DNA of 64,000 nt, from the NCBI RefSeq assembly GCF_002154725.1, contig NZ_MTAW01000179.1, positions 1-64,000 of the forward strand. The letters are read 5' to 3'. The position numbers and the translations under genes are program-made. Below are positions 9,878 to 20,502 of the stretch, in pieces (positions within the stretch are counted from its first letter, which is position 1; every line of letters starts with the position of its first letter). The notes below the pieces were generated by a model. That model saw only the letters and a list, made by a program, of their open reading frames with translations. It was not told the DNA's origin and did not search any database. The stretch comes from Nostoc sp. 106C. Lineage in GTDB: Bacteria > Cyanobacteriota > Cyanobacteriia > Cyanobacteriales > Nostocaceae.

Positions 9878-10558
9878 TTAAATTGTATCTGGGTCAATAT
9901 TTAATTCTCGCAGTTTGGCTGCCAAGCGTTCTGCGCGTTGAATTTCCTGTTCTGCGACTTCTTCTGGTGTGGGCACTAATTGCCCTGAGGGTGTAAAAAA
10001 ACGCAATAATCCCTCATGAATTCCCAAATATAAATTTAGCTGTTGGCTCCACAAATGTCCTTGAGGATTTTGTTCTAGGGGTTGGTACTTACCATCTACT
10101 AAATGAAAGCCTGCAAATTCTAAATTATCTGGATCGAACCAAAAATAATCAGGGGTGCGAAAGGTATCTTGGTAAATTTGTTTTTTTAAATTTTTGTCAG
10201 TACTAGCAGTTTTTGGCGAAAGAATTTCAACAATTACATTCGGATATTTCCCATCTTCTTGACAAACTACCCAACTTTTACGAGTTTTCCGTTCAGTTCC
10301 TAACACAACGAAAAAATCTGGGCCGCGAAAATCTTCAGATTTACGTTGATTTGGGCTGTAGTAAATAGTCAGATTACCAGCCATGTAAAAGTCTTTTCTG
10401 TCCCGCCACAACCATTCCAAGCATGTCAGCAGTAGGATTATCTGTCGTAGATGCAGTTCCGTTTCCAAAGGAGGCTCATCGCTATATAAATCACCTGGAG
10501 GAAAGATAACATCTTCTGGGATATCCTGACGAGTATCGAAGTCTTGAGTAATAGACAT
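9878..10558 (-). CDS. Uma2 family (DUF820) PD-(D/E)xK nuclease-like protein
   Basis: A 226-residue member of the Uma2/DUF820 family, which is highly expanded in cyanobacteria and has a restriction-endonuclease fold. The core is seen in FRGPDFFVVLG and then VIVEILSPKTASTDKN, giving the Asp and Glu of the PD-(D/E)xK motif, followed by YQDTFRTPDYFWFDP. The C-terminal tail is a Glu/Arg-rich helix (EEVAEQEIQRAERLAAKLREL), common in this family. Cellular role is not established. It stands alone and is divergent from the peptidase gene. Confidence 0.85.
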   Translation of the reverse strand: MSITQDFDTRQDIPEDVIFPPGDLYSDEPPLETELHLRQIILLLTCLEWLWRDRKDFYMAGNLTIYYSPNQRKSEDFRGPDFFVVLGTERKTRKSWVVCQEDGKYPNVIVEILSPKTASTDKNLKKQIYQDTFRTPDYFWFDPDNLEFAGFHLVDGKYQPLEQNPQGHLWSQQLNLYLGIHEGLLRFFTPSGQLVPTPEEVAEQEIQRAERLAAKLRELNIDPDTI

Positions 10559-10700
10559 GGCAAGGGTTAGGTGAACTGACTATGTGTTTAGTGTAGTTGG
10601 GATTAGCTGTGATGGGGTTGAATTGAAGCAGTAATTTGATGATTGCGATCGCTATACTACTGGCAGTACCAATACCTTTGATCGCGATCGTGAAAAATCA

Positions 10701-11531
10701 ATGGGTGCAACAATTATTATTTTTGTCATCATTGGATTGATTGTCGCTGGGATTCTGCTCAGTCCTATCCTTACTAAACAGCGCAGAAATCGCATGAAAT
10801 ATCGACCTTTCCCGCCACTTTGGCAAGCAATTATAGAGAATAATCTTCCTATCTACTTAAATCTTGCTCCTGATCAATGTCGAAGACTTCAGGGACATAT
10901 TCAGGTGTTCTTGGCAGAAAAACAGTTCATCGGCTGTAAAGGATTGCAGGTAACCGAAGAAATGAAATTGATCATTGCATCTGTTAGCTGTTTGCTGCTA
11001 CTCAATGAGAGAGGCGAATACTTCCCAAAACTGCGTTCAATTTTGATTTATCCCAGCACTTATTTGGTAAATCAAACCGTCGCCACCGGAGATTATGTTG
11101 TCGAAGAAAGGCGAGAAGCAAGACTGGGAGAATCATGGAGTCGCGATCAAGTGGTACTGTCTTGGGATCAGGTGCAACAAGACACTCACAACTGGAAGGA
11201 TGGACATAACGTTGTACTGCATGAATTCGCCCATCAATTAGATCAAGAGGATGGTAAAGCGGAAGGTGTGCCGATTTTGCCCCGAAAATCAGATTATCCA
11301 ATTTGGGCGCAGGTGATGACAGCAGAATATCAGCAACTCTGCAATGATGTAGAACAAGGTGTCAAAAGTGTTATAGATAGCTATGGCGCAACTAATCCCG
11401 CAGAGTTTTTTGCTGTAGCTACTGAAACATTTTTTGAGAAACCTCACCAGTTACTACACAAGCATCCGGCACTATATGATTTACTGCAACGCTACTATCA
11501 AGTAGATCCTGGGCAATGGGTTCAGGAATGA
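10701..11531 (+). CDS. MtfA/M90 family zinc peptidase, membrane-anchored
   Basis: A 276-residue metallopeptidase related to E. coli MtfA, which binds Mlc and tunes glucose uptake. The zinc motif HEFAH is at 174-178, followed by QLDQEDGKAEGVP as in the family. Residues 3-23 form a strong transmembrane helix, so the catalytic part probably faces the cytoplasm from the membrane. The later AEFFAVATETFFEKP segment supplies the third ligand region. No Mlc homologue is seen here. The ATG at 10,701 has no clear ribosome site but is the natural family start. Confidence 0.85.
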   Translation: MGATIIIFVIIGLIVAGILLSPILTKQRRNRMKYRPFPPLWQAIIENNLPIYLNLAPDQCRRLQGHIQVFLAEKQFIGCKGLQVTEEMKLIIASVSCLLLLNERGEYFPKLRSILIYPSTYLVNQTVATGDYVVEERREARLGESWSRDQVVLSWDQVQQDTHNWKDGHNVVLHEFAHQLDQEDGKAEGVPILPRKSDYPIWAQVMTAEYQQLCNDVEQGVKSVIDSYGATNPAEFFAVATETFFEKPHQLLHKHPALYDLLQRYYQVDPGQWVQE

Positions 11532-11576
11532 TATATAGCAGTTTTTATTTGCATGAGGTAGAAAGTAACTGGTTTT

Positions 11577-11604
11577 GAGGCAGGAGGCAGGAGGCAGGAG
11601 GTAG
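11577..11604. repeat. 7-bp short tandem repeat (STRR)
   Basis: Four 7-bp units, GAGGCAG three times and then GAGGTAG, lie after the peptidase gene. Heptanucleotide repeats of this kind are typical of Nostoc and Anabaena genomes. Confidence 0.8.
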
Positions 11605-11704
11605 AAGAATTTCTAATATTTAATTCTCCAGTTGTGTACCTCATTTATTTGCAACCTGCTGTATATCATTGCGAGTGCAACATAAATTTTATGAAAAAAC
11701 AGTA

Positions 11705-11908
11705 TTAGCTCTCGTTATCAACTATCAAGCTATAAGGCCAAATTAAAGCTTTGAGTAAACAACCAAATTTTGAGACTAAATTTGCTGCCCAAACAATCGG
11801 AAAGTTAGTGTATTCCTCAAATTCTCGAAGTTTATTATTGAGTTGTAGCCATTGGATAATGGCTCCCAAAAGATAAGAAGAAATAGCAATAAATAGCCAG
11901 ATAGACAT
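11705..11908 (-). CDS. Small membrane protein, 67 aa
   Basis: A 67-residue protein with one hydrophobic helix at residues 2-20 (SIWLFIAISSYLLGAII) and a second weaker one near 38-58. A charged patch NNKLREFEEY lies between them. I do not recognise the family. GAGAG lies about 10 bases upstream of the ATG. The long AT-rich spacer on the start side gives room for a promoter. Confidence 0.45.
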   Translation of the reverse strand: MSIWLFIAISSYLLGAIIQWLQLNNKLREFEEYTNFPIVWAANLVSKFGCLLKALIWPYSLIVDNES

Positions 11909-12510
11909 ATCAATATTTCTCTCTGATTTTATAGTAGATATGACAATATAGGAACTCTTAGTTAATAAGTTAAACTGTTTAAGTTTGGTGTTTCTGTCTG
12001 CTCCAAGCTTTAACCTTGGCTGTTGGAAGCCTTAACCTAATCGTTGTACTCAGATTTGGTATAACCACAAATAGCACGCAAAACCTCTCACACATCACCT
12101 CCTTTAGAATTATTTAGTGGGTAAATTTCTATTTCGTCAGATAGTACTTGATTTAAAAAATATCTACAACGTCCTCCTAGATAATTTTGGAAAGGTGAGT
12201 AGATAGTAATCCTAAATTTTTTGTAAAATTCTGCCTAACTCTGTAACCTTTACGTCCTCATTAGCAGCTTGCGATCGCCAGAGCCGTGTTGATATCAAAA
12301 AATACAGATAATACACCAATTTTCTAAATCGCTTACACAAATTACTTTTTTCTGCTTCTTTGTTCCTCTAGATTCCTATTTGGAGTATCCAGTCAGAGAA
12401 AAAGTATGACGCTAATCATGTATCATTTATAAAGTATTTTCTGTAAGTATTTACCCAAAGACTTAACAGTTCTGTTCTTTATTTAAACTGTAAACGTTTC
12501 TACGTCTTTT
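11909..12510. other. Intergenic, about 600 bp
   Basis: Separates the divergent small membrane gene and the J-domain gene. AT-rich with one HIP1-like site near 12,270. I see no RNA gene, terminator or repeat. Confidence 0.4.
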
Positions 12511-13569
12511 ATGCCGCGAACAACCTCATCTACATCTGGCTCAGTCAAATCAACACCACTAGCTCTGTCTGAACTACATATCCGCTTAGAGGCTCTAGAT
12601 AAAGAACACCAATCCCTACTAAAACAGATTAAGCGCAAGCGAACTGAACTGAAAAACTTTGTGGAAAAAATGCGTTCTCTAGCCACAGAAATATTTCAAC
12701 GAGCTACTCCCAGCCTCAACAAAATGACAGACCTCGATCGAGAAATTCATGCTCTGTTTGAGGAAATTTTTGCTACAAGAAAATTTGGTAAACAAACTGA
12801 GAAAAATATCCAAGCAGTTTACCGTAAACTCCAGTTAGCAGGAATCATCAGTCCAAAACGCGATCGCGAACTAGAAGAGCCAGAGTTAGACGAGCTATTT
12901 GAAAATTTCCAGCAAGATAATAATTTCTCCCAAGGTGCTGAACAAGATTATCAAAATTGGAGAGGACAACAAGGATTTTCATCTTCTGCTGAAATCAATA
13001 AAGATGAATCTCGAAAAATTCGTCAGACATTTCTGAAATTAGCTGAAATATTTCACCCCGATAAGGTAAAAGACAGCGAAACGCAGATGTACCATACAGA
13101 AATCATGAAGGAGATTAATAAAGCTTACCAAGAAGGTGACTTGGCAAGACTTTTGGAAATTGAAAAACAGCATGAAGTGGGAGAATATATTGATAATAAT
13201 AACGAAGATGATTTAACTCGAAAATGTAAGACATTAGAACAGCAAAATCAAATTCTCAAAAATCAGTATGAGAACTTAAAAAGGGAACTGCGTCAGGCAA
13301 AAAATACTCCTGAAGGCGCGATGGTATCTGATTCGCGTAAAGCTGCTAAACAAGGTATTGACTCTATTGATATGATGTTAGAAACAATAGAAGCACAAAT
13401 GACTATAGTGACTCAAATTCGCGATTTTGTGCAAGACTTTAAAGAAGAAAAAATAACTATTAAAGAATTTCTAGGTGGTCCAGCAGTTTTACATTCTTTA
13501 AACCAGGAAATGATGGAAGACCTTCTAGAGCAAATGTTGTCAGAATTAGATAGGGTAGTGAATTTCTAA
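12511..13569 (+). CDS. J-domain protein with coiled coils
   Basis: A 352-residue cytoplasmic protein. A helical coiled coil covers about residues 20-75. A J-like domain follows at about 165-215, with the diagnostic HPD in IFHPDKVKD, which in DnaJ proteins stimulates DnaK ATPase. A second coiled coil runs from about 235 to 265 (TLEQQNQILKNQYENLKREL). There is no zinc-finger or client-binding domain of true DnaJ, so it is probably a specialised co-chaperone or scaffold. It is convergent with the large hybrid kinase gene and lies only 40 bases from its end. Confidence 0.75.
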   Translation: MPRTTSSTSGSVKSTPLALSELHIRLEALDKEHQSLLKQIKRKRTELKNFVEKMRSLATEIFQRATPSLNKMTDLDREIHALFEEIFATRKFGKQTEKNIQAVYRKLQLAGIISPKRDRELEEPELDELFENFQQDNNFSQGAEQDYQNWRGQQGFSSSAEINKDESRKIRQTFLKLAEIFHPDKVKDSETQMYHTEIMKEINKAYQEGDLARLLEIEKQHEVGEYIDNNNEDDLTRKCKTLEQQNQILKNQYENLKRELRQAKNTPEGAMVSDSRKAAKQGIDSIDMMLETIEAQMTIVTQIRDFVQDFKEEKITIKEFLGGPAVLHSLNQEMMEDLLEQMLSELDRVVNF

Positions 13570-13609
13570 AGTTTGGAGACTCTTAGCTATTTCCTAATAT
13601 CTGAAACAT

Positions 13610-16600
13610 CTAACGTCGAAGCGGCAAGGTAATAATAAACTCTGCGCCTTCACCCGGTGTAGACTGACACTCTAACTTTCCTTGGTGCTTATCTACAATG
13701 ATTTGGTAACTAATAGATAATCCTAAGCCAGTACCTTGACCAACTTGTTTGGTAGTAAAAAATGGGTTAAATATATAAGGCTTAGTACTGTCGCTAATGC
13801 CAATACCATTATCAGCAATGCAAATTCTAATTTTATCTGAATTACAAATTTGGGTACGAATTAAAATTTGGAGTTTTTCAGCAGTTTTTCCCCGAATAAT
13901 TGACTTTTCTAAAGCCTCAATTGCATTCATCAGTAAGTTTAAAAATACTTGATTGAGTTGTCCCGCATAACATTCAATAGCTGGGAGTTGGCTGTATTCT
14001 TTAATAACAAAAATTTCTGGACGCTCCGGTTTTGCTTGCATGAGATTTTGCAAAATCATCAACGTGCTATCGATGCCTTCATGAACATCAACGGCTTTGA
14101 TTTCTGCTTCATCGAGACGCGAGAAATTCCGCAGTGACATGACAATATCTCGAATTCTTTCAGCGCCAACTTGCATAGAATTGAGAAGTTTAGGTAAGTC
14201 TTCGGTGATAAAATCGAGTTCAATTTTGGCAATTTCGGCTTGTAGTTGTGGTGTAGGACTGGGATAGTGTCGGCGATAGGTTTGTAATACAAACATTAAA
14301 TCATCAATGTATTCAGTGGCTGGTGTGAGATTACCATAGATAAAGCTGATAGGATTATTGATTTCGTGAGCAATTCCTGCTACTAGTTGCCCTAAAGAAG
14401 ACATTTTTTCATTTTGAATTAGTTGAGATTGAGCGGTTTGTAAATTTTTGAATGCTTCTTCTAATTGCTGTGTTTGTGCATTTAATTGCGATGTCCGCTC
14501 GGCAACTTTTTCTTCTAAAGTATGCGAATATTCTGCTAATTGAAAGTTTGCCTGTTTTAGTTCTGCTGTTGTTTTCGATAAATTAGTGTAGAGTTGAGCA
14601 TTTTGTAAAGAGATGGCGGCTTGCGCTGTTAGTAGTTGCACAACTTCTAAACGATCACGCGTGAAAACTCCTGCTGTCAGTTGATTTTCTAAATACAGCA
14701 AACCTATCCACTCACCTTGATTGATAATCGGAGTACACAACACACTTCTCGGTTGATGTTGAGTAATGTAGGGATCGCTAGCAAATCGAGGTTGTGTGGC
14801 AATGTCATCAATTACCAAGGATTCTAAGGTACGCTTCACGTAGTTGATAACGGTAAGCGGTATCTCCTGACTTGCTTCTAAAGGTATGGCTGAGACATCT
14901 GTTTGAGCGAAAATTTTTCCTTGATCAAAACCAGCTATGGAGGCGATCGCTAACCGATTATTTTTGGGTAACAAAAGTACAGATTTTTTCGCTCCAGCAT
15001 TCTCCAGCATGACTTGCATAAAAATTGACAGGAGTTGTTCGAGTTGAATTTCTCCAGCGATCGCTTGTGAGGCTTTTAAAAATGCCGCAAAGTCTAATTG
15101 TGCTGAGAAACTGACGTTACTGCTAGAGATAGTTGTTTGTTCATGATATTCTATGTCCAACTGCGTCACAGCTTGATTTTGCTCCAACAGTTGCGGGTAA
15201 TGTGCTTCTAAACGCTTAACTTGTGCGATGGCTCCCCACTGAGTATAAGCACTAACCGCCGCAGTTAAATAAAGTTGTGCAATATTAGTTTTATTTTTTG
15301 TTAGCCAAAACTTTGCGGCTAATTCATTAGCTAGGGCCAAATTTTGCGTAAATCCATTGGCTTCGGCAGAAGCGATCGCGCGATCGTAAAGATCCATCGC
15401 CTCTAATTCTTGTTTGCTAATCCGAGCCATCTCAGCTTGAATCAACAAATATTGATGCTCAAAGTTTTCCGGGCAATTATCTGCCCAAATTTTCAGTTGG
15501 TTTTGATGATTAATTAGGCTTTGCCAATATTGGCGTTGTTTGGATGGTGAAACTTGGCAATAAAGCGCAGTTAAAATCAAAGCCTGATAAAAGGGATAGC
15601 TAGCCGAAGTTGTAAAACCTAAAATTGCTGGGAGATAGCTTTCTGCCTGAGTTATATGCTTCAAAGCCAGCTGATACTGTTCTTGAAAATAAGCCAATTG
15701 GGCTTGCAAAATTTGGGCGATCGCTATTGCCATTGGGGTGTGGCTAACATGATGGCGTTCTGAAGCATCTTGATAATTGCAGGAGCCAATTAAACCATCT
15801 ATTACCTTTTGTACTTCGAGTAAAATTTCAGATAATAAAGTGTTTTGCGTTTGTTGTGCAAATGGCAGAAATTTGCCAATATCCAAGCGAATACTATTCA
15901 GATTAATTCCCTGGAAATACTGATTGCATATATTGCCAAAAATATTATAGCCAGCAAATTGTAATTCTCCAGATTCTAGTCCAGCTTGATAACCATCATT
16001 ATTGATAGGAATTGCTAAATGAGTTGGCTTCATCCAATTATTTAACCAACTACCTAATAATAAATTAACCTGAGATTTCTGACCTTTATGTTGAAATTTT
16101 TCGGCTATTTCTGTAGCCACAACTCCAAAATCGTATCCTGTGGAGTAATCTCCAAAAAAAGAACCAAGCAGAAAACCATAATTAGCATAAGCTTTGGCAG
16201 ATTCTGCCACATTGCCGTATTGAATCGATAAATTGACAGCCTTCACTGTAATCAAGATATATAAATCAAGCTCAGAATTAATATAAGTAGGTGGATCTAA
16301 ATTTATTAGTAATTTAATTGCATAACAATAAATAGGATCTAGATTATCTGGCAACTCTAAAATAGCAGTTATTCTCTGATTTTCTAAACGGGCTTGAATT
16401 GCCGCAATTTCTGCATCAATGGCAAAGTTAAGATTATCTGTTGGTAAATGAATACCTAATAACTCTAAAGCTTGTTTACCAGCTTGAATAGCAACTGAGT
16501 AATCTGCTTGAAGTGTCCGCTGCACAATTAACAAGTTATATATTTCGGCTTTGTCTAGTGCTGATTGTGCCAGTAATAATGCTTCTTCTATAAGCGTATA

Positions 16601-19207
16601 CGACTGTTCAAAATTGCTGTTAAGATATTCAACTTCTAAGCTTTCTTTGTAAATGGCAAAAGTTAATTCATACTGCTGTAACCAACTATCTTCAGCCAAA
16701 AATTGCATGGCGATCGCTAAATATTGTGATGCTGTAGCATAAGCTGTAGATGCTTTAGCTTTACGCCCCGCCTGTAAATTTAACCGAGCGATTTGCTCTT
16801 TTTCCTGAGGTTCGGTAAGCAATTGGCATCCCATATTTAGGTGATTGACAATCTCAAAAATATGTTCTTCCTGTTCTGCTATTGGAATATTTTGCAGCAA
16901 TAATTTTCCAATTTGTAAATGAGTAATTTGTTTTTGTGCTTCGTCAATTAGAGAATAACCTGCCTGTTGGACGCGATCGTGAAGGAACTCGTATACATAA
17001 TCTTGAGAGGGTAGAAAATTTACTTCAGAAACAGATGCAGACCACTGCTGAAGGTCAGCCACTAAATCAAGTTGATTATTGTCAAGAAAACCTTGCTCTT
17101 GATTATATTCTTGAGCTTGTCTTTGCTCGTTTTCTTGTTGAAAAATTTTATATGTCTGACTCGTAGGCATAATTAGTCCCTCAGCTAAAGCCGACCATAA
17201 ATCACTTGCGGTTTTTTCTAGCGAGTTTTCATAGACAATTGCTAACGTTACTAAGTCAAAGGTATTACCAATACAAGCTGCTAATTTTAAAACATCTTGC
17301 GTTGTCTGTGGTAGCTTCTGCAATTGCAAAACCATAAACTCTACAACATTATCTGTAAGGTTTAAAGTTTGTACTTGCTTTAAGTCATACTGCCAACTGC
17401 CAACTTCTGGGACAAAAGTAATATGTCCTTCTGCATAAAGTGTTTTCAGCATTTGAATGCTAAAAAAGGGATTCCCCTGGGTTTTTTGGTAAATTAGTTG
17501 TGTTAGTGGTAATGCTTCTTCTAGCTTGCAATTCAAGCTATCTGCAAACAGGTGATTTAGATCTGTGGCAGTAAGAGCAGTTAAAGTAATAGTCGTTATT
17601 GCTCCTTGATATTCACAATTGCGAATTTCTTCTAATGTCAGCATTAAGGGATGAGTATCAGAAACTTCGTTATTTCGGTATGCTCCAATTAATAACAAAT
17701 GACTAATCTGCTTTTCAGTCATCAGCATCTGGAGTAACTTGAGTGATGCCATATCAGCCCACTGCAAATCATCCAGAAATATCACTAATGGATGTTCTGG
17801 GATTGTAAATACTTGAATAAATTTGCGAAATAAGCGATTAAATCGTTTCTGTGCTGTATTCCCAAAAAGTTCTATTACTGCTGGTTGTGAACCAATAATT
17901 TTCTTAAGTTCAGGAATCACATCAATAATTACTTGAGCATTATCCCCTAACGCAGCCAAAATTTTATTTTTCCAATCATTAATTTGTGCATCGTTTTGGG
18001 TGAGAATTTGTGCCATTAAATCCTGTAATGCCTGTACAAACGCAAAGAAAGGAATATTGCGTTGAAACTGGTCAAACTTACCTGCAATAAAATAGCCTCT
18101 ATGCCGAACAATGGGCTTTTGCACTTCATTAATTACAGCAGTTTTACCAATACCAGAAAAACCTTCTATGAGAATCAATTCGCTTTGAGGTGATATATCG
18201 GAGGTTTGATTTATCTGTTCTTGATTGCCAGCAACTCGGTCAAATACTGCTAGTAACGTCTCTACCTCATTTTGGCGGCCATAGAGTTTTTCTGGAATTA
18301 AAAAGCGATCGCTAATGTCTTTTTGCGCGAGTTGGAAGGGTACAATCTCTCTTTTTTCTTGCCACTGACAAAAACACTGCTCTAAGTCATACTTTAAACC
18401 GACAGCACTCTGATAGCGGTCTTCAGCATTTTTCGCCATCAGTTTCAGCACAATATCTGAAATCACTTGCGGAATTTCTTCTTCTCTCCTGCCTCCTAAC
18501 GGTGGTGGTTGTTTGGCAATATGACAGTAAACTAACTCCATTGGATCGGATGATTCAAAGGGTAACTGTCCAGTCAATAACTCGTAAAAAGTCACACCTA
18601 GAGAATAAAAATCTGTGCGATAATCAATCCCCCGATTCATTCTTCCAGTTTGTTCTGGAGAAATATAAGCTAGAGTTCCTTCTAAAATATTAGGGTTTTG
18701 AAGTTGTTGGGTTTCTCGCGGTAATAAAGAAGCGATAGAAAAATCAATTAGTTTAACTTGCTTAGTTTGGGGATGAATTAAAATATTGGCAGGTTTAACA
18801 TCTTTATAAAGAATGCGTTGTCGGTGGAGTTCACCAATAGTTGTCGTAATTGCAATGGCTATAGGGAAAAATTCTTCTAGGGTAAATTTACCTGACGTAG
18901 TATATTGATTGAGGTAACTAGGCAAAGAGATACCACCATAATCTTCCATTACTAAAACATAGCCATTTCCATATTCTTCAAGGCTATATGGTTTGACGAT
19001 ACCGCCGATATCAAGATTTGCAGTAATAGTGTACTGGTTACGAAACTGAATAAATTCGCTGAAATTGGGGGATTCATTCCGCATCATTTTGAGAATCACA
19101 GAGTGTAAATCTTGTTCTCTAATTCCCCGGTAGACAAGCGTTCTCGCACCAGCGTAGATTTGTTCATCAATCCGGTACCCAGGAATTTTTAATAATGCAG
19201 TCAGCAT
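13610..19207 (-). CDS. Hybrid Ser/Thr kinase - AAA ATPase - GAF - histidine kinase
   Basis: An 1865-residue signalling protein. Residues 8-285 are a Ser/Thr kinase fold with VILK lysine and the catalytic loop YKDVKPANI, where HRD has become YKD, and DFS in place of DFG. From about 305 there is an ATPase module with Walker A GFSGIGKTA and LVIFLDDLQWAD as Walker B. A helical TPR-like region spans about 780-1330. A GAF domain lies at about 1395-1540, then a coiled coil, a HisKA box GIAHEINNP near 1605 and a HATPase with NAIEALE and [11 protein letters not shown]. This architecture is that of cyanobacterial HstK-type proteins. The signal is unknown. Confidence 0.9.
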   Translation of the reverse strand: MLTALLKIPGYRIDEQIYAGARTLVYRGIREQDLHSVILKMMRNESPNFSEFIQFRNQYTITANLDIGGIVKPYSLEEYGNGYVLVMEDYGGISLPSYLNQYTTSGKFTLEEFFPIAIAITTTIGELHRQRILYKDVKPANILIHPQTKQVKLIDFSIASLLPRETQQLQNPNILEGTLAYISPEQTGRMNRGIDYRTDFYSLGVTFYELLTGQLPFESSDPMELVYCHIAKQPPPLGGRREEEIPQVISDIVLKLMAKNAEDRYQSAVGLKYDLEQCFCQWQEKREIVPFQLAQKDISDRFLIPEKLYGRQNEVETLLAVFDRVAGNQEQINQTSDISPQSELILIEGFSGIGKTAVINEVQKPIVRHRGYFIAGKFDQFQRNIPFFAFVQALQDLMAQILTQNDAQINDWKNKILAALGDNAQVIIDVIPELKKIIGSQPAVIELFGNTAQKRFNRLFRKFIQVFTIPEHPLVIFLDDLQWADMASLKLLQMLMTEKQISHLLLIGAYRNNEVSDTHPLMLTLEEIRNCEYQGAITTITLTALTATDLNHLFADSLNCKLEEALPLTQLIYQKTQGNPFFSIQMLKTLYAEGHITFVPEVGSWQYDLKQVQTLNLTDNVVEFMVLQLQKLPQTTQDVLKLAACIGNTFDLVTLAIVYENSLEKTASDLWSALAEGLIMPTSQTYKIFQQENEQRQAQEYNQEQGFLDNNQLDLVADLQQWSASVSEVNFLPSQDYVYEFLHDRVQQAGYSLIDEAQKQITHLQIGKLLLQNIPIAEQEEHIFEIVNHLNMGCQLLTEPQEKEQIARLNLQAGRKAKASTAYATASQYLAIAMQFLAEDSWLQQYELTFAIYKESLEVEYLNSNFEQSYTLIEEALLLAQSALDKAEIYNLLIVQRTLQADYSVAIQAGKQALELLGIHLPTDNLNFAIDAEIAAIQARLENQRITAILELPDNLDPIYCYAIKLLINLDPPTYINSELDLYILITVKAVNLSIQYGNVAESAKAYANYGFLLGSFFGDYSTGYDFGVVATEIAEKFQHKGQKSQVNLLLGSWLNNWMKPTHLAIPINNDGYQAGLESGELQFAGYNIFGNICNQYFQGINLNSIRLDIGKFLPFAQQTQNTLLSEILLEVQKVIDGLIGSCNYQDASERHHVSHTPMAIAIAQILQAQLAYFQEQYQLALKHITQAESYLPAILGFTTSASYPFYQALILTALYCQVSPSKQRQYWQSLINHQNQLKIWADNCPENFEHQYLLIQAEMARISKQELEAMDLYDRAIASAEANGFTQNLALANELAAKFWLTKNKTNIAQLYLTAAVSAYTQWGAIAQVKRLEAHYPQLLEQNQAVTQLDIEYHEQTTISSSNVSFSAQLDFAAFLKASQAIAGEIQLEQLLSIFMQVMLENAGAKKSVLLLPKNNRLAIASIAGFDQGKIFAQTDVSAIPLEASQEIPLTVINYVKRTLESLVIDDIATQPRFASDPYITQHQPRSVLCTPIINQGEWIGLLYLENQLTAGVFTRDRLEVVQLLTAQAAISLQNAQLYTNLSKTTAELKQANFQLAEYSHTLEEKVAERTSQLNAQTQQLEEAFKNLQTAQSQLIQNEKMSSLGQLVAGIAHEINNPISFIYGNLTPATEYIDDLMFVLQTYRRHYPSPTPQLQAEIAKIELDFITEDLPKLLNSMQVGAERIRDIVMSLRNFSRLDEAEIKAVDVHEGIDSTLMILQNLMQAKPERPEIFVIKEYSQLPAIECYAGQLNQVFLNLLMNAIEALEKSIIRGKTAEKLQILIRTQICNSDKIRICIADNGIGISDSTKPYIFNPFFTTKQVGQGTGLGLSISYQIIVDKHQGKLECQSTPGEGAEFIITLPLRR

Positions 19208-19612
19208 ATCTATGGAACTACTGTTAATAATGTTTTAGCTCAACCACATCTATTTTGATAACCATAGTTTTAAAAGTAGTGGGAGCGGCTTGCTCCCTGC
19301 TCTTAGTAGCAGGCTTTCCGTCCCGCACTACTCCAGGTTTCAAAATGGACGAGGTTTATTAAATAGTGTTCCCATGAAGCTATGCTGTATAACAGTGAAT
19401 GATTCGCCAAGAGTAATTAGATACTTATCTAGTTAGCGACTCTAGCTATTTATTAAGAGCAATTAGTGATTATTACAATCAATTTAATTTTATGGAAGTA
19501 AAAAATCTCAACAAATTTGCAGTTAAAAATACTAAAATATTAACCGAATAAAAATTTATAATTCAAAATACTTTACACAAAAAGTATAGAGCTTTAATTT
19601 TGCAGCATCAAA
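19208..19612. other. Intergenic, about 400 bp
   Basis: Upstream of the hybrid kinase and downstream of the ABC ATPase. Holds a small hairpin GGGAGCGGC TTGCTCCC near 19,280 and is otherwise AT-rich. No gene is seen. Confidence 0.4.
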
Positions 19613-20389
19613 TTATACAGCAGCGATCGCACAAACTTGTAAACCAACAGGTGTATGGATAATTACAGATTCTACGCCAAAGACTTGGGCGATGGTATGG
19701 GGAGTGAGAACTGCTTCTGGTGTACCAACATCCCACAAATTACCATGTTTTAATAAAGCAATGCGGGAACTATAGCGTGCAGCTAAATTCAATTCATGTA
19801 ACACCGTAACAATAGTTAATTGTTGTTGCTGATTGAGGTCTTTGAGCAACTCTAATAGTTGTAGTTGATAGTTAATATCTAAATAAGTCGTTGGCTCATC
19901 TAACAATAAAACTTGCGGTTCTTGCGCCAATGCTAAAGCTAAAAAAGCACGTTGCCTCTCACCACCAGAGAGTTGTTCAACTAGGCGATCGCTCAATTTT
20001 TCTAGTTGCGTTTTGGCAATTGCTGCTTCTACTTGTTGCCTATCTTTCGCTGTTAATTCCCATTGCCACCAAGGTTGATGAGGTGTACGTCCTAAACTAA
20101 CTAATTGTCGTACAGTTAAACCCACAGGAACAGTTTGTTGTTGGGGTAACAATGCCAATTTCTGAGCAACTAAATTCGGTGGTTGCGAGTGAATTGCTTT
20201 ACCATCAAGTAGCACTGTTCCCTGTTGGGGTGAGAGAATGCGACTCAGCAATTTCAATAATGTAGACTTACCAGAACCATTGGCACCAACTAAACTTAAC
20301 CATTCTCCGGTTTGCAGAGTGAGGTTAATGTTTTGAATAATTGGCGCTGTGGTGTAACCACCAGTCAGGTTTTGTAATTCGAGTGGCAT
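19613..20389 (-). CDS. FecE/HmuV-type ABC transporter ATPase
   Basis: A 258-residue ATPase of the iron-siderophore, heme or cobalamin importer class. Walker A is GANGSGKST (35-43), the signature is LSGGERQR, Walker B is VLLLDEPTTYLD and the switch histidine is in VTVLHELN. The long GYTTAPIIQNINLTL start is typical. It is on the same strand as the FecCD-type permease at 25,265-26,307 and probably energises it, although two histidine kinase genes lie between them. No substrate-binding protein gene is seen in the window for this importer. Confidence 0.85.
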   Translation of the reverse strand: MPLELQNLTGGYTTAPIIQNINLTLQTGEWLSLVGANGSGKSTLLKLLSRILSPQQGTVLLDGKAIHSQPPNLVAQKLALLPQQQTVPVGLTVRQLVSLGRTPHQPWWQWELTAKDRQQVEAAIAKTQLEKLSDRLVEQLSGGERQRAFLALALAQEPQVLLLDEPTTYLDINYQLQLLELLKDLNQQQQLTIVTVLHELNLAARYSSRIALLKHGNLWDVGTPEAVLTPHTIAQVFGVESVIIHTPVGLQVCAIAAV

Positions 20390-20502
20390 TTGAAGAATGT
20401 ATAGCAGGGCACAAGCAATAGCTTTGAAAGGCTTTTGCTACCTGTATTGTATGTAATGCAGGTTTACTAATCTATCTGGCGATCGCTATACTATTTAAAA
20501 AT